64,000 nt of DNA. Origin: Candidatus Saccharicenans sp. (GTDB lineage Bacteria > Acidobacteriota > Aminicenantia > Aminicenantales > Saccharicenantaceae). Positions 10,720-20,321 of the stretch are shown one piece after another. Within the stretch, counting starts at the first letter, position 1. Each line of letters opens with the position of its first letter. The position numbers and the translations under genes were made by a program. Under the pieces are notes generated by a model. The model did no database searches. It saw nothing but the letters and a program-made list of their open reading frames with translations, and was not told the DNA's origin. The stretch is taken from the NCBI GenBank assembly GCA_024653215.1, contig JANLFU010000004.1:93574-157573 (forward strand). The letters run 5' to 3'.

Positions 10720-11136
10720 ATGAGTCTGGAAAAAATCCTGGAAAAAATCGAGCTGGAAGCCCGGCAGGAGGTGGATAGGATTCTATCCGAAGCCCGGGAG
10801 AAAGCCGAACAGATAAAGAAAGAAGCCGAGCAGAAAGCCCGCGAACAGGCTGAGGCCATCCTGCGCCAGGCCGAGGCCGAGGGCCGGCTGGAGGCCAGCC
10901 GGATTGTGACCCAGGCCCAGCTGCAGAGAAGAATGGAACTGCTCAAGACCAGGCGGGCCCTGATCAATAAAGTCCTGGCCACGGCCCTGGAGAAAGAGGA
11001 GCTTAAAAAAGTCAAGCTGAAAAAGGAGATCGTTTCCAGGGAAGGGCTCAAGCAGGAAGCGCTGCCCTCGGGGAAGCTGCTCGAGGAGCTTTCCCAGGAA
11101 GTGGAGAACGATATTCTGGAGTGGTTAAAAATCTGA
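10720..11136 (+). CDS. ntpE: V/A-type ATPase subunit E (peripheral stalk), short form
   Basis: The first 75 residues form a charged coiled coil (EKIELEARQEVDRILSEARE, AEQKAREQAEAILRQAEAEG) that fits the long helix of subunit E, followed by QAQLQRRMELLKTRRALINKV, the family hinge region. The protein stops at 138 residues, whereas E subunits are usually near 190-200, so most of the C-terminal globular domain that contacts A/B is missing. The next gene begins 2 bp after the stop, so there is no room for a hidden remainder in this frame. Confidence 0.85.
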   Translation: MSLEKILEKIELEARQEVDRILSEAREKAEQIKKEAEQKAREQAEAILRQAEAEGRLEASRIVTQAQLQRRMELLKTRRALINKVLATALEKEELKKVKLKKEIVSREGLKQEALPSGKLLEELSQEVENDILEWLKI

Positions 11137-11137
11137 G

Positions 11138-11926
11138 ATGACAACAAAAGTGGCTGTTCTGGATTATGCCTTCGCCGTCGGACGGGTCCGGGCCCTGGAA
11201 AACTACCTTATACCTTACCAGGTTTTCCGGGAAGCGGCCGAGGCTGAAACTTCGGAAAGAGCCCTGGAGTTGATTTCCGACGCCGGCAAGTTCGGCGAAG
11301 ATCTGCTTCTGGTTGAAAATGCCGACCAGCTGGACCGGGTCCTGCTCAAGGAAAGAATGGCCCTGGATTTTAACCTGGAAGAGCTGTTCCTGGAAAAGCC
11401 CCTCTACCATGCCTACCTGGCCGCTGACAACCCGGTCGAGATGTCCCGCCGGCTGGAGGAGACCGAGAATGCTTTTATCCGCGATTACTTCCGCCTGCGC
11501 CTGGACCTGGCCAACCTGAAGCTCTTCCTGCGCTGCCGTTACCTGGAATTACCGGAAGACCGGCTGGCCGAGAATTTTATTCCCGGTGGCCGGCTGGAAA
11601 AGAAATTATTCCAGGAAAATTACCAGGCCGGTTTCGATGAATTTTACCAGTTGCTCCGGTCCGGCCAGTTTGGAGAACTCTGGAAGCTGGCCACGGAACA
11701 TCTTGCTTCCAGGGAGAGCTTGATTGTCCTGGAGCGGGAAATAGAAAACCTGTCGCTGAATTATCTCAGGCAGGCCAGGCAGATAACCTTCGGACCCGAG
11801 CCGCTCTTTGCCTACGGGCTGGCCCGCCGGCACGAGCTGAAGCTCGTCCGGATAGTCCTGGCCGGAAAGTTCCTGCAGCTTCCCGCCCAGTTCTTAAGAG
11901 AAAGGATCAGTCAGACCTATGTCTGA
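11138..11926 (+). CDS. ntpC: V/A-type ATPase subunit C (central-stalk connector)
   Basis: Subunit C (AC39/d family) links the central shaft D-F to the membrane ring. The helical 262-residue sequence has YAFAVGRVRALENYLIP near the N-terminus, the YFRLRLDLANLKLFLRCRYL core and the C-terminal ARRHELKLVRIVLAGKFLQLP, all typical of this family. At 262 residues it is shorter than the usual 330 or so. The overlap with the subunit F start (8 bp) and the operon position confirm the role. Confidence 0.9.
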   Translation: MTTKVAVLDYAFAVGRVRALENYLIPYQVFREAAEAETSERALELISDAGKFGEDLLLVENADQLDRVLLKERMALDFNLEELFLEKPLYHAYLAADNPVEMSRRLEETENAFIRDYFRLRLDLANLKLFLRCRYLELPEDRLAENFIPGGRLEKKLFQENYQAGFDEFYQLLRSGQFGELWKLATEHLASRESLIVLEREIENLSLNYLRQARQITFGPEPLFAYGLARRHELKLVRIVLAGKFLQLPAQFLRERISQTYV

Positions 11927-12269
11927 AGTCGGACGCATTGCCGTAATCGGAGACCGGGACTTCTGTGCCCCGTTTAAGGTCCTGGGCTTGAGTGTCCTGA
12001 CTCCGGGCAACCCGGAGGAGGCCAGGGCCCTGCTGGACCAGGCGGTCCGGGAAAAATACGACATCTGCCTGATCCAGGAAACCTGGCTGGAAGTCTTGAA
12101 GCCAGAAGTGGCCGAGCTCAGCCACAGGTTGGCTCCGGTCTGCGTCGGCTTTTCCGACTTCCGGGCCAGCTCGGAATCGGTAGAAAATCTGATGAGGGAA
12201 CTTTCAATCAAAGCCATAGGTTCAGATGCACTCTTTACCAGAGGAAGGAAAGAAAATGAGACAAGGTAA
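11919..12269 (+). CDS. ntpF: V/A-type ATPase subunit F
   Basis: Subunit F is the small Rossmann-like regulatory part of the central shaft. The 116-residue protein starts with [19 protein letters not shown], a recognisable F-subunit opening (V-I-G-D-x-D/E), and has the alternating helix-strand pattern through [13 protein letters not shown]. The start overlaps the end of subunit C by 8 bp and the 3' end overlaps the start of subunit A by 14 bp, so the three are translationally coupled. Confidence 0.9.
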   Translation: MSEVGRIAVIGDRDFCAPFKVLGLSVLTPGNPEEARALLDQAVREKYDICLIQETWLEVLKPEVAELSHRLAPVCVGFSDFRASSESVENLMRELSIKAIGSDALFTRGRKENETR

Positions 12270-14001
12270 AATAATTCGCGTGGCCGGTCCCCTGGTGGTG
12301 GCGGCCGAGTGTCTCGGCGCCAAGATGTACGACATGGTCAGGGTCGGTCACCTGGGCTTAATCGGAGAAATAATTGAACTCAATAATGACCAGGCCTATA
12401 TCCAGGTTTACGAGGATACTACCGGTGTCGGCCCGGGGGAGCCGGTGGTGCTGACAGAGAAGCCTCTGTCGGTGGAGCTGGGGCCTGGAATTCTGGGGTC
12501 AATCTACGATGGAATCCAGCGCCCCCTGGACGTCATCAGGGCTCAGCACGGAGAGTTCGTTTCAAGGGGAATAGAAGTTCCGGCTCTCGACCGGGAGCGG
12601 CGCTGGCCTTTTGAACCGATAAAAAAAGCTGGCGACAGGGTCCTGGCCGGAGACATCATCGGCTATGTCCAGGAAACCCCGCTCATCCAGCACCGGATCA
12701 TGGTTCCTGAAAACGGCGACGGGGAAATCATCGAGATCAAGGAAGGAGAATTCAAGGTCAGTGAAGTTGTCTGCCGGATAAAAAAGGAATCGGGCGAAAT
12801 TAAAGAACTGAACCTGTTCCAGGTCTGGCCGGTCCGGAAACAGCGGCCGGTTAAAGAAAGGCTGATGCCCTTTGAGCCCCTGATCACCGGCCAGCGAATA
12901 CTCGACACCCTGTTTCCGCTGGCCAAGGGTGGCACGGCCTGCGTCCCCGGTCCATTCGGCAGCGGCAAGACCGTGGTCCAGCACCAGTTAGCCAAGTGGT
13001 CCGATGCCCAGATCATAGTCTACGTGGCCTGCGGGGAACGCGGCAACGAGGTGGCCGACCTTCTGCTTAGTTTCCCGGAACTCAAGGACCCCAACACCGG
13101 GCGCCCGCTTCTGGAAAGAACGGTCATCATCGCCAATACTTCTAACATGCCGGTGGCGGCCCGCGAGGCCTCCATCTATACCGGGATGACCATTGCCGAG
13201 TATTTCCGCGACATGGGTTACTCGGTGGCCCTGATGGCCGACTCTTCTTCCCGCTGGGCTGAAGCCCTGAGGGAAATCGGCGGGCGCATGGAGGAAATGC
13301 CGGGAGACGAGGGCTACCCGGCCTATCTGGCCAGCCGCCTGGCCGAGTTTTACGAGCGGGCCGGCAAGGTCATCTGCCCCGGCTCGGAAGAAAGAATCGG
13401 GGCACTGAGCGTTATCGGGGCGGTCAGCCCGCCCGGCGGCGACCTGTCCGACCCGGTGGTCCAGGCCACCCTCAAGGTGGTCAAGGTCTTCTGGGCACTG
13501 GATGACCGGCTGGCCAACATGAGGCACTTCCCGGCCATCAACTGGCTGCAGAGTTATTCGCTCTACCGCGATTCTCTTAAAAAGTATTTTGCCGACAAGG
13601 TGGCCGAGGATTTCGTGGAACTCAGCCAGGAGGCCATGAAGCTGCTGGAGCTGGAGGCCGAACTCCAGGAAATTGCCAGGTTGATCGGACTGGAATCGCT
13701 GTCTTTCAAGGAAAGGTTGATCCTGGAAACGGCCCGCTCCATCCGCGAGGATTTTTTGCACCAGAATGCCTTCCACCCCCAGGACACTTACACTTCCATG
13801 CGCAAGCAGTACCTGATGCTGCGGACCATTCTTCACTTTCACCACCGGGCCAACGAGGCCCTGGAGGCCGGGAAGGAATTCAGCGACATCGTCTCCCTGG
13901 AAGTCCGCGACCGGATTTCCAAGATGAAATATCTGCCGGAGGAGGAAGAAGCCCTGCTCCAGGTGGAGAAAGAAGTGGACGCTTCTTTCAAGGCACTTTA
14001 G
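12256..14001 (+). CDS. ntpA: V/A-type ATP synthase catalytic subunit A
   Basis: Subunit A hydrolyses or makes ATP. The protein of 581 residues has the N-terminal barrel ([15 protein letters not shown]), the bulge domain, Walker A GPFGSGKT (232-239), the [12 protein letters not shown] segment carrying the catalytic Glu, and the [19 protein letters not shown] stretch. An in-frame ATG at 12226 would add ten residues, but the ATG at 12256 has a GAGGAAGG ribosome site at the right distance and gives the conserved [11 protein letters not shown] beginning. Confidence 0.97.
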   Translation: MRQGKIIRVAGPLVVAAECLGAKMYDMVRVGHLGLIGEIIELNNDQAYIQVYEDTTGVGPGEPVVLTEKPLSVELGPGILGSIYDGIQRPLDVIRAQHGEFVSRGIEVPALDRERRWPFEPIKKAGDRVLAGDIIGYVQETPLIQHRIMVPENGDGEIIEIKEGEFKVSEVVCRIKKESGEIKELNLFQVWPVRKQRPVKERLMPFEPLITGQRILDTLFPLAKGGTACVPGPFGSGKTVVQHQLAKWSDAQIIVYVACGERGNEVADLLLSFPELKDPNTGRPLLERTVIIANTSNMPVAAREASIYTGMTIAEYFRDMGYSVALMADSSSRWAEALREIGGRMEEMPGDEGYPAYLASRLAEFYERAGKVICPGSEERIGALSVIGAVSPPGGDLSDPVVQATLKVVKVFWALDDRLANMRHFPAINWLQSYSLYRDSLKKYFADKVAEDFVELSQEAMKLLELEAELQEIARLIGLESLSFKERLILETARSIREDFLHQNAFHPQDTYTSMRKQYLMLRTILHFHHRANEALEAGKEFSDIVSLEVRDRISKMKYLPEEEEALLQVEKEVDASFKAL

Positions 14002-14017
14002 TTTTAAGGTGAAGCCC

Positions 14018-15424
14018 ATGCACAAAGAATACCTGACAGTTTCCAACATCGTCGGGCCGCTGGTCATAGTGGAAAAAATTGCCGACGTCAAATACAACGA
14101 GCTGGTGGAAATAGAAGACTCCCGGGGTCACCTGCGCCGCGGGACGGTGCTGGAAGTTTCCACCGACCAGGCCGTGGTCCAGGTCTTCGAGGGAACGGTC
14201 GGCCTGGACATCGATAAGTCGCGGGTCCGGTTCCTGGGAAGGTCGCAGCAGCTGCCGGTGTCGGAAGAAATCATCGGCCGGGTGTTTGACGGCTCCGGCC
14301 GGCCGCGGGATAACGGGCCGCAGATCATCGCCCGCAAGCGCCTGGACATCAACGGCAGCCCTATCAACCCTGACGCCCGGGATTATCCCTCGGAGTTCAT
14401 CCAGACCGGAATTTCTTCCATCGACGGCATGAACCCGCTGGTCCGCGGCCAGAAGCTGCCGATTTTTTCTGGTTCCGGCCTGCCCCACCCGCGGATTGCG
14501 GCCCAGATTGCCCGCCAGGCTAAGGTCCTGGGCAAGGAAGAAAAATTTGCCGTGGTCTTTGCGGCCATGGGCATCACCTTCGAAGAGGCCAACTTCTTCA
14601 TCGAGGATTTCCGCAACACCGGGGCCCTGGAGAGGGCGGTGCTGTTCCTGAATCTGGCCAACGAGCCGGCCATCGAAAGAATCGCCACCCCGCGCCTGGC
14701 CCTGACCTGCGCCGAGTACCTGGCCTTTGAGCTGGACATGCACGTCCTGGTCATCCTGGTGGACATGACCTTCTATGCCGAGGCCCTGCGCGAAATCTCG
14801 GCTGCCAGGAAGGAGATTCCGGGCCGGCGTGGATATCCCGGCTACCTTTATACTGACCTGGCCACCATGTACGAGAGGGCCGGCCGCATCAAGGGTAAGA
14901 AAGGCTCGATCACCATGATCCCCATCCTGACCATGCCCGAAGACGACAAGACCCACCCCATTCCAGACCTGACCGGTTACATCACCGAGGGGCAGGTGAT
15001 CCTGAGCCGGGAACTTCACCGCAAGGGCATCTACCCGCCGATAGACGTTCTGCCCAGCCTGTCGCGTTTAAAAGATAAAGGAATAGGTGCGGGCAAGACC
15101 AGGGAAGACCATGCCGACGTGCTGAACCAGCTGTTTGCCTGCTATGCCCGCGGCAAGGAAGCCCGGGAACTGGCCCTGATCCTGGGCGAGGCGGCCCTGA
15201 GCGACCTGGACCGGCTGTACCTGAAGTTTGCCGACCTGTTTGAAACGGAATTTGTCCGGCAGGGAGAATTCGAGGCCCGGACGATCGAGGAGACCATAGA
15301 GCTCGGCTGGAAACTGATGCGCCAGCTTCCGAAGAAAGAGCTGAAGAGAATCAGGCCGGAGTACCTGGAAAAATATTATTCACCGGCCGGAGCAGCGGGA
15401 GGCGAGAAGGTCAATGAAGCTTAA
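14018..15424 (+). CDS. ntpB: V/A-type ATP synthase non-catalytic subunit B
   Basis: Subunit B alternates with A in the hexameric head. The product starts [20 protein letters not shown] and lacks a Walker A loop ([19 protein letters not shown] in its place), as expected for the regulatory subunit. [20 protein letters not shown] and [21 protein letters not shown] are B-subunit hallmarks. A GTG at 14009 would add three residues; ATG 14018 with AAGGTGA five bases upstream is preferred. Its end overlaps subunit D by 11 bp. Confidence 0.97.
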   Translation: MHKEYLTVSNIVGPLVIVEKIADVKYNELVEIEDSRGHLRRGTVLEVSTDQAVVQVFEGTVGLDIDKSRVRFLGRSQQLPVSEEIIGRVFDGSGRPRDNGPQIIARKRLDINGSPINPDARDYPSEFIQTGISSIDGMNPLVRGQKLPIFSGSGLPHPRIAAQIARQAKVLGKEEKFAVVFAAMGITFEEANFFIEDFRNTGALERAVLFLNLANEPAIERIATPRLALTCAEYLAFELDMHVLVILVDMTFYAEALREISAARKEIPGRRGYPGYLYTDLATMYERAGRIKGKKGSITMIPILTMPEDDKTHPIPDLTGYITEGQVILSRELHRKGIYPPIDVLPSLSRLKDKGIGAGKTREDHADVLNQLFACYARGKEARELALILGEAALSDLDRLYLKFADLFETEFVRQGEFEARTIEETIELGWKLMRQLPKKELKRIRPEYLEKYYSPAGAAGGEKVNEA

Positions 15425-16025
15425 GGTCAATCCCAACCGGATGGAGCTGCTCCGGCTCCGCCGACGCCTGTCCCTGGCCGAGAGGGGACACAAGCTGCTC
15501 AAGGACAAGCTGGAAGAGCTGATGCGGCAGCTACTGGAGGCCTCAAGGCGGCTGGCCGAGCTGCACGAAAAAGTCGACCGGGAATTTGAAATCATCACCG
15601 CGGCCACGGCCGCCGTCCGCGTTGCCCAACCGGCCTCCGAAATAGCGGAGCTCCTGGGTGATGGCCAGCTCGAATTTTCGGTGGAGAAGGGCCGGCTGCT
15701 GAACCTGGTCGTTCCCGAGTTTGAGCTATCCGGTTTTGAGCCGGGAGCTTATGACCTGTTTCTGACCGAAAGCGAACTTGACGTGGCCGTTAAACACTTT
15801 AAGAAAATTCTGCCGGAGCTCCTGGAGTTCTGCAGCCTCTGGAAAAAGCTGGAACTCCTGGCCCACGAAATTGAAGTGACCAGAAGAAGGGTCAACGCCC
15901 TGGAATATATTTTAATTCCCAGCCTCAAGGAAACCATCCACTCCATCTCCTCCCGCCTGGAGGAAATCGAACGTTCCTACCAGGTTCAGCTGATGCGGGT
16001 GAAGGAGATCGTCCGCCACCACTAA
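15414..16025 (+). CDS. ntpD: V/A-type ATPase subunit D (central rotor shaft)
   Basis: Subunit D forms the coiled-coil rotor inside the A3B3 head. The 203-residue product opens with [20 protein letters not shown], a near-consensus D signature, followed by [20 protein letters not shown], and returns with a long C-terminal helix containing [20 protein letters not shown], also diagnostic. It is the last gene of the ATPase operon; no terminator hairpin is visible before the next promoter region. Confidence 0.95.
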   Translation: MKLKVNPNRMELLRLRRRLSLAERGHKLLKDKLEELMRQLLEASRRLAELHEKVDREFEIITAATAAVRVAQPASEIAELLGDGQLEFSVEKGRLLNLVVPEFELSGFEPGAYDLFLTESELDVAVKHFKKILPELLEFCSLWKKLELLAHEIEVTRRRVNALEYILIPSLKETIHSISSRLEEIERSYQVQLMRVKEIVRHH

Positions 16026-16079
16026 TAGTGGCTTAAAATTCCTTTACACAAAAAAAAGTATAAAAAAGCCAAAAAAGTA

Positions 16080-16109
16080 TTGACATCCAGAAAAAATGCT
16101 GTATATATA
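16080..16109 (+). promoter_or_regulatory. Likely sigma-70 promoter of the ATP-grasp/KamA cassette
   Basis: A perfect TTGACA (16080-16085) is followed after 16 or 18 bp by TATATA (16102-16107 or 16104-16109) in an AT-rich tract between ntpD and the first ATP-grasp gene. It sits about 100 bp before the start codon and suggests the cassette is transcribed independently of the ATPase operon. Confidence 0.55.
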
Positions 16110-16210
16110 CAATTGAAAATGAAAAATAAAAATGAAACTGAAAGCGGCGATTAAAAAAATTTTGGGGGAAGGCATTTAAAAATTTTTTGGCGACGGGTGA
16201 AGAAAAGAAA

Positions 16211-17329
16211 ATGAAAATCGCTTTGCTTTTCAGTTCCAAGCAGGGAATGGCCAGAACGCTGGGGTCGGTTCTTTTTGAAGACCGGGCCGAAGAAGGGGAA
16301 GAACCCCCACCTGATTTGCTGGCTGAATGTGACAGCGATGAAACCATCACTGCCGTTCAGCAAGCCCTCCAGAAGTTTCACCGGGTGGTCCTGATTGAAT
16401 CCGACGAGCAGGCCTACCTGCGCCTGATGGAAGAAAAGCCCGACCTGGTTTTTAACATTGCCGAAAGACTTTTCGGACCGAACCGCGAGTCCCACATCCC
16501 GACCATCTGCGAAATGCTGAACATTCCCTACACCGGCTCTGACCCGCTGACCCTGGGAATCTGCCTGGACAAGTCCCGGGCCAAGGAAATCCTTACTTAC
16601 CATCGAATACCTAATCCCGATTTCAGGGTGATAGAAAGTGTCGAGGAAATTCCGCCCCGGCTGAAATACCCGCTGATAGTTAAACCCCTTTATGAAGGTT
16701 CCAGCAAGGGCATCAAGGATAACTCGGTGGTCGGCAACCGCCGGGAACTCAAGGCCAAAATTGCCGAGATAAAAAAACTGTATGACCAGCCGGCCATAGT
16801 GGAAAAATTCCTGACCGGACGGGAGTTCACGGTCGGGGTCCTGGGCAATTATCCCGACCTGGAAATACTGCCCATCGTGGAAATTGACCATTCCCAGCTA
16901 CCGGCCGGGGCCAGGCCAATCTATTCCTACGAAGCCAAGTGGGTCTGGGATACTCCCGAGCGGCCGCTGGAAATCTTCTGCTGCCCGGCCGACATCTCGG
17001 ATGAATTGAAAAAGGCCATTGAAGATACCGTGAGAGATACCTGCCGGGTGCTGAGAATACGCGACTGGGCCCGGATCGATGTCCGGCTCGATGACAAGGG
17101 TGTGCCCAACATCCTGGAAGTAAATCCGCTGCCCGGCATCCTGCCCAATCCCGAAGAGAATTCCTGCCTGCCCAAGGCGGCCCGGGCCGCCGGTTATAGC
17201 TATGACCAGCTCATCAACCGGGTGGTCTGGGAAGCCGGCAAGAGATACGGCCTCCCGGTCGATTTTTACCGGGAAGTGTTCAGGCCGGCGGCCAGTTCCC
17301 TGGGTCTCGGAGGAGCCGATGGCCACTGA
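16211..17329 (+). CDS. D-alanine-D-alanine ligase-like ATP-grasp enzyme (first of a pair)
   Basis: This 372-residue protein shows the three-part ATP-grasp fold. FNIAERLFGPNRESHIP and NIPYTGSDPLTLGICLDKS match the Ddl N-terminal domain, PLIVKPLYEGSSKGI and IVEKFLTGREFTVGVLG the nucleotide-binding part, and RIDVRLDDKGVPNILEVNPL the metal- and ATP-binding C-terminal part. Such enzymes join a carboxylate to an amine through an acyl-phosphate. It is probably not the wall Ddl, because a paralogue follows with an 11-bp overlap and both sit with GNAT and KamA genes. The start is ATG 16211; the upstream TTG has no support. Confidence 0.85.
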   Translation: MKIALLFSSKQGMARTLGSVLFEDRAEEGEEPPPDLLAECDSDETITAVQQALQKFHRVVLIESDEQAYLRLMEEKPDLVFNIAERLFGPNRESHIPTICEMLNIPYTGSDPLTLGICLDKSRAKEILTYHRIPNPDFRVIESVEEIPPRLKYPLIVKPLYEGSSKGIKDNSVVGNRRELKAKIAEIKKLYDQPAIVEKFLTGREFTVGVLGNYPDLEILPIVEIDHSQLPAGARPIYSYEAKWVWDTPERPLEIFCCPADISDELKKAIEDTVRDTCRVLRIRDWARIDVRLDDKGVPNILEVNPLPGILPNPEENSCLPKAARAAGYSYDQLINRVVWEAGKRYGLPVDFYREVFRPAASSLGLGGADGH

Positions 17330-18350
17330 CGGTCCTAAAGTCGGAGTGGCTTTCAACACCTACGAGCCTTTCATCTACCGCCCGGAAAAAGTTTCCGAGG
17401 ACTCGGTGGCCAGGGTGGCCGAGGTCGTCTGCGAGACCCTGGTCAAGGCCGGGGTGGAGGCCACCATCATTCCCCTGCAGAGAAGCATGTTTACCTTTCT
17501 GCGCCGCCTTAAGGAACTGAACGTGGAGGTGGTGGTCAACCTGTGCGAGGGGTTCTTCGGCAATCCCCAGTGGGAAGCCAACGTGGCCGCGGTCATGGAA
17601 ATGCTGCACATTCCCTTTACCGGTAACAGCTCCCGGACGCTGGCCCTCTGCCAGGACAAGCACCAGGCTAAAGCCATACTCAGCTCCTTCAACCTGCCGG
17701 TGGCGGCCAGCCAGCTCATCACCTCGGCCGAGGAGATGGTCGACCTCAAGTTCCCGGTGATCGTCAAGCCCAATTCCGAGGATGCCAGCATCGGGGTTCA
17801 CCCGGAATCGGTGGTCCACGACCAGGCCTCACTGGCAGCCAGGGTGGAAAAAATCGTTAAAACCTACAACCAGCCGGCCATAGTTGAAGAGTACATAGAC
17901 GGCCGGGAGTTTAACGTGGCCGTCCTGGAGGACGGGGAGCCCCGGGCTCTTCCGGTCTCCGAGATAGATTTTTCTAAAATGCCGGAGGGCTATCCCCACA
18001 TCTGCAGTTATGAAGCCAAGTGGTATCCGGATCACATTCTTTACAAGTCGACACCGCCCGTCTGCCCGGCTCCGATCAAAAAAGATCTCAGCCACAAGCT
18101 TCAGGACCTGGCCGTCAGCGCTTTTAAGGCCATGGGGTGCAGGGATTATGCCCGGGTGGATTTCCGAATGAACCAGCAGGGGGAAGTTTTCATCCTTGAA
18201 GTCAACCCCAACCCGGACATCAGCCTGGATGCCGGCTATGCCCGGGCCCTGAAGGCTGCCGGCATCGATTACGCGGATTTCTGGAAGCTGCTGATTGCCA
18301 ACGCCAGGAAAAGGAAGGAAGGCAATGTTACGGCCAATGGCAAAAGCTGA
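17319..18350 (+). CDS. D-alanine-D-alanine ligase-like ATP-grasp enzyme (second of a pair)
   Basis: A 343-residue paralogue of the preceding gene. Shared landmarks are VNLCEGFFGNPQWEANV, HIPFTGNSSRTLALCQDKH, FPVIVKPNSEDASIG, IVEEYIDGREFNVAVLE, a SYEAKW motif present in both, and RVDFRMNQQGEVFILEVNPN. Residues after SYEAKW differ between the two (VWDTPE versus YPDHIL), suggesting different acceptor or donor substrates. ATG 17319 overlaps the previous stop by 11 bp and is preceded by a GGAGG-like site; longer upstream readings are in the overlapping frame and are rejected. Confidence 0.85.
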   Translation: MATDGPKVGVAFNTYEPFIYRPEKVSEDSVARVAEVVCETLVKAGVEATIIPLQRSMFTFLRRLKELNVEVVVNLCEGFFGNPQWEANVAAVMEMLHIPFTGNSSRTLALCQDKHQAKAILSSFNLPVAASQLITSAEEMVDLKFPVIVKPNSEDASIGVHPESVVHDQASLAARVEKIVKTYNQPAIVEEYIDGREFNVAVLEDGEPRALPVSEIDFSKMPEGYPHICSYEAKWYPDHILYKSTPPVCPAPIKKDLSHKLQDLAVSAFKAMGCRDYARVDFRMNQQGEVFILEVNPNPDISLDAGYARALKAAGIDYADFWKLLIANARKRKEGNVTANGKS

Positions 18351-18807
18351 CCGCCAGCCGGTGCTCGACCTCATCCGGGCCACCGGATTTTTCACGCCGG
18401 GCGAAGTCCAGGTGGCCGAAGAATTGATAGATATTTATCTTAATAATCCTGAGCAGCGCGACTATTACATTGTGGTTGTGGAAAATGAAAAGAAAGAAGT
18501 GGTTGGCTACATGACCTACGGTCCGACCCCGCTTACCGAAGGCACCTGGGACCTGTACTGGATTGCAGTGGCTCCGGGGGCCCAGGGCCGCGGTTACGGA
18601 CAGCAGCTGGTGGGCTGGCTGGAAGATGAAGTGAAGAAAAATAACGGTCGCCTGGTCCTGATAGAAACTTCTTCCCAGCCCAAGTATCAACCGACCAGAA
18701 AATTCTATGAAAAACTCGGATATGCCGAAGTGGCCCGCATCCGGGATTTTTACCGTCCCGGAGACGACCGGGTCATCTTCGGAAAATATTTTCGCTCAAA
18801 GGAGTGA
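18325..18807 (+). CDS. GNAT-family N-acetyltransferase
   Basis: A 160-residue single GNAT domain. The acetyl-CoA pyrophosphate loop is visible as APGAQGRGYGQQLVGWLEDE, and the C-terminal FYEKLGYAEVARIRDFYRPGDDR is the typical motif B ending. The gene starts within the last codons of the second ATP-grasp gene and is preceded by AAGGAAGGAAGG. Position beside a lysine 2,3-aminomutase suggests it could acetylate beta-lysine or a beta-lysine dipeptide, as AblB does in Ne-acetyl-beta-lysine synthesis, but it is shorter than known AblB proteins. Confidence 0.88.
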   Translation: MLRPMAKADRQPVLDLIRATGFFTPGEVQVAEELIDIYLNNPEQRDYYIVVVENEKKEVVGYMTYGPTPLTEGTWDLYWIAVAPGAQGRGYGQQLVGWLEDEVKKNNGRLVLIETSSQPKYQPTRKFYEKLGYAEVARIRDFYRPGDDRVIFGKYFRSKE

Positions 18808-18819
18808 GAAAAGGAGACA

Positions 18820-19923
18820 ATGGAAGACTGGCAACGAATCTTACGCGACAGCCTGCGCACGCCCGAAGACATCGCCGAGCATTTCGGCCTGGACCTGGAA
18901 GAGGTCAGGAAAGTCGGCCGGGCCTTCAAGATCCAGATTACTCCTTACTATGCGAGCCTGATCAAGAAAAAGGGTGACCCCATCTATAAACAGGTGGTGC
19001 CGGATCTGGCTGAGCTGGCCGAAAATTCTGGCCAGGAGGATCCGCTGGAAGAAGACCTGGACTCCCCGGTTCCCAGCATCGTCCACCGCTACCCGGACCG
19101 GGTGCTGTTCCTGGTTTCCCACAGCTGCGCTTCTTACTGCCGTTTCTGCACCAGGAAGAGAAAGGTCGGCGACCCCAGCAAGATCCATCCCCGCTACATC
19201 GAAGACGGGATCAACTACATCAAGGACCATTCCGAGGTCCGCGACGTGATCATTTCCGGAGGCGACCCGCTCATCCTGAGCGATGACAAGCTGGAAGCCA
19301 TCCTGAGCCAGGTGCGGTCCATTCCCCACGTGGAAATCGTGCGCCTGGGTAGCCGGGTGCCCTGTTTCCTGCCGCAGAGAATAACCGAAAAACTGGTCAA
19401 CATGCTCAAGAAGTACCACCCGCTATATATGAATGTTCATTTCAATCACCCGGATGAAATCACGCCGGAAGCAGCCCGGGCCCTTAACCTGCTGGCCGAT
19501 GCCGGGATTCCCCTCGGCAACCAGACCGTCCTGCTCAAGGGTATCAACGACGAGGTGACAGTCATGAGAAGGCTGATGCAGAAGCTGCTGACGGTCAGGG
19601 TGCGCCCCTACTACATTTACCAGGCCGATTATGTGAAGGGGACGGACCATTTCCGGACAACCGTGGAGAAGGGCCTGGAAATTTACCAGGGCCTGAGAGG
19701 CTGGACTTCGGGCCTGGCCGTTCCCCAGTACGTCATCGACGCTCCTGGCGGCGGCGGCAAGATCCCGCTAATTCCCGAGTACGTCCAATCGATTTCCGAC
19801 GAGAAAGTGGTCCTCAGGAACTATGCCGGCGAGGTCTATGTCTATCCCCAGGTCAAAAGTCCGAAGAAGAGGCGGCCCCGGGTGCAACCACCGTGCTACG
19901 CGGCCCCCAGCCAGCAGCTCTGA
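18820..19923 (+). CDS. KamA-family radical SAM aminomutase (predicted lysine 2,3-aminomutase)
   Basis: The 367-residue product has the KamA layout: CxxxCxxC at C103, C107, C110 (4Fe-4S and SAM), a SGGDP SAM-binding loop (146-150), PLP lysine K314 in APGGGGK, and aspartates D270 (YQAD) and D307 (VIDAP). The 37-residue and 7-residue spacings between these equal those of D293, D330 and K337 in Clostridium lysine 2,3-aminomutase, where the two Asp bind the substrate amine. This favours lysine over glutamate. Unlike EpmB it has the full C-terminal region. It follows the GNAT gene by 12 bp with an AAGGAG site. Confidence 0.9.
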   Translation: MEDWQRILRDSLRTPEDIAEHFGLDLEEVRKVGRAFKIQITPYYASLIKKKGDPIYKQVVPDLAELAENSGQEDPLEEDLDSPVPSIVHRYPDRVLFLVSHSCASYCRFCTRKRKVGDPSKIHPRYIEDGINYIKDHSEVRDVIISGGDPLILSDDKLEAILSQVRSIPHVEIVRLGSRVPCFLPQRITEKLVNMLKKYHPLYMNVHFNHPDEITPEAARALNLLADAGIPLGNQTVLLKGINDEVTVMRRLMQKLLTVRVRPYYIYQADYVKGTDHFRTTVEKGLEIYQGLRGWTSGLAVPQYVIDAPGGGGKIPLIPEYVQSISDEKVVLRNYAGEVYVYPQVKSPKKRRPRVQPPCYAAPSQQL

Positions 19924-20321
19924 GTTCTGCGAGTCGGCTGTCGACTGAAACGCTGTCGGTTCTTTAAATTATTTTTCAGCAGGCCACCTGAGATTTTAGT
20001 TTGGGCTCATCCCGGCTGCCGGGTTTAAATCACCTGACTGGAATTTCCAGATTTCCCGGCACTGATTACGTCAGAAAGGAAAATTAAGAATTCATGGTGA
20101 ATTCCAGGGGATTATTTTGGCTCCGGCTCCTCTTCCCGGGGCCTCGAAGCTGCCAGTTCTAAGGTCTGGGCCTTGCGGGGACATTACAATCTGGTCTGCT
20201 GACCCGAACCAATGTTTAATGGCCTGCTTGTAATCGTTCTTCTGCACGAGATGAGCCTGGTCGGCCGGGAAAACCGAACATTGATTCTGGCAGCAGGAAT
20301 AATCCTGGCTGAATATATACC
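19924..20321. other. Intergenic stretch between convergent genes
   Basis: About 400 bases between the KamA gene and the 3' end of the SIS-protein gene. No gene, RNA or convincing terminator could be recognised; a minus-strand ORF at 20092-20334 looks accidental. Confidence 0.45.

Noticed and set aside
12988-14097. Long antisense ORF opposite ATPase subunit A
   Set aside because: Shadow frame of a highly expressed GC-rich gene; the sense protein is unmistakable.
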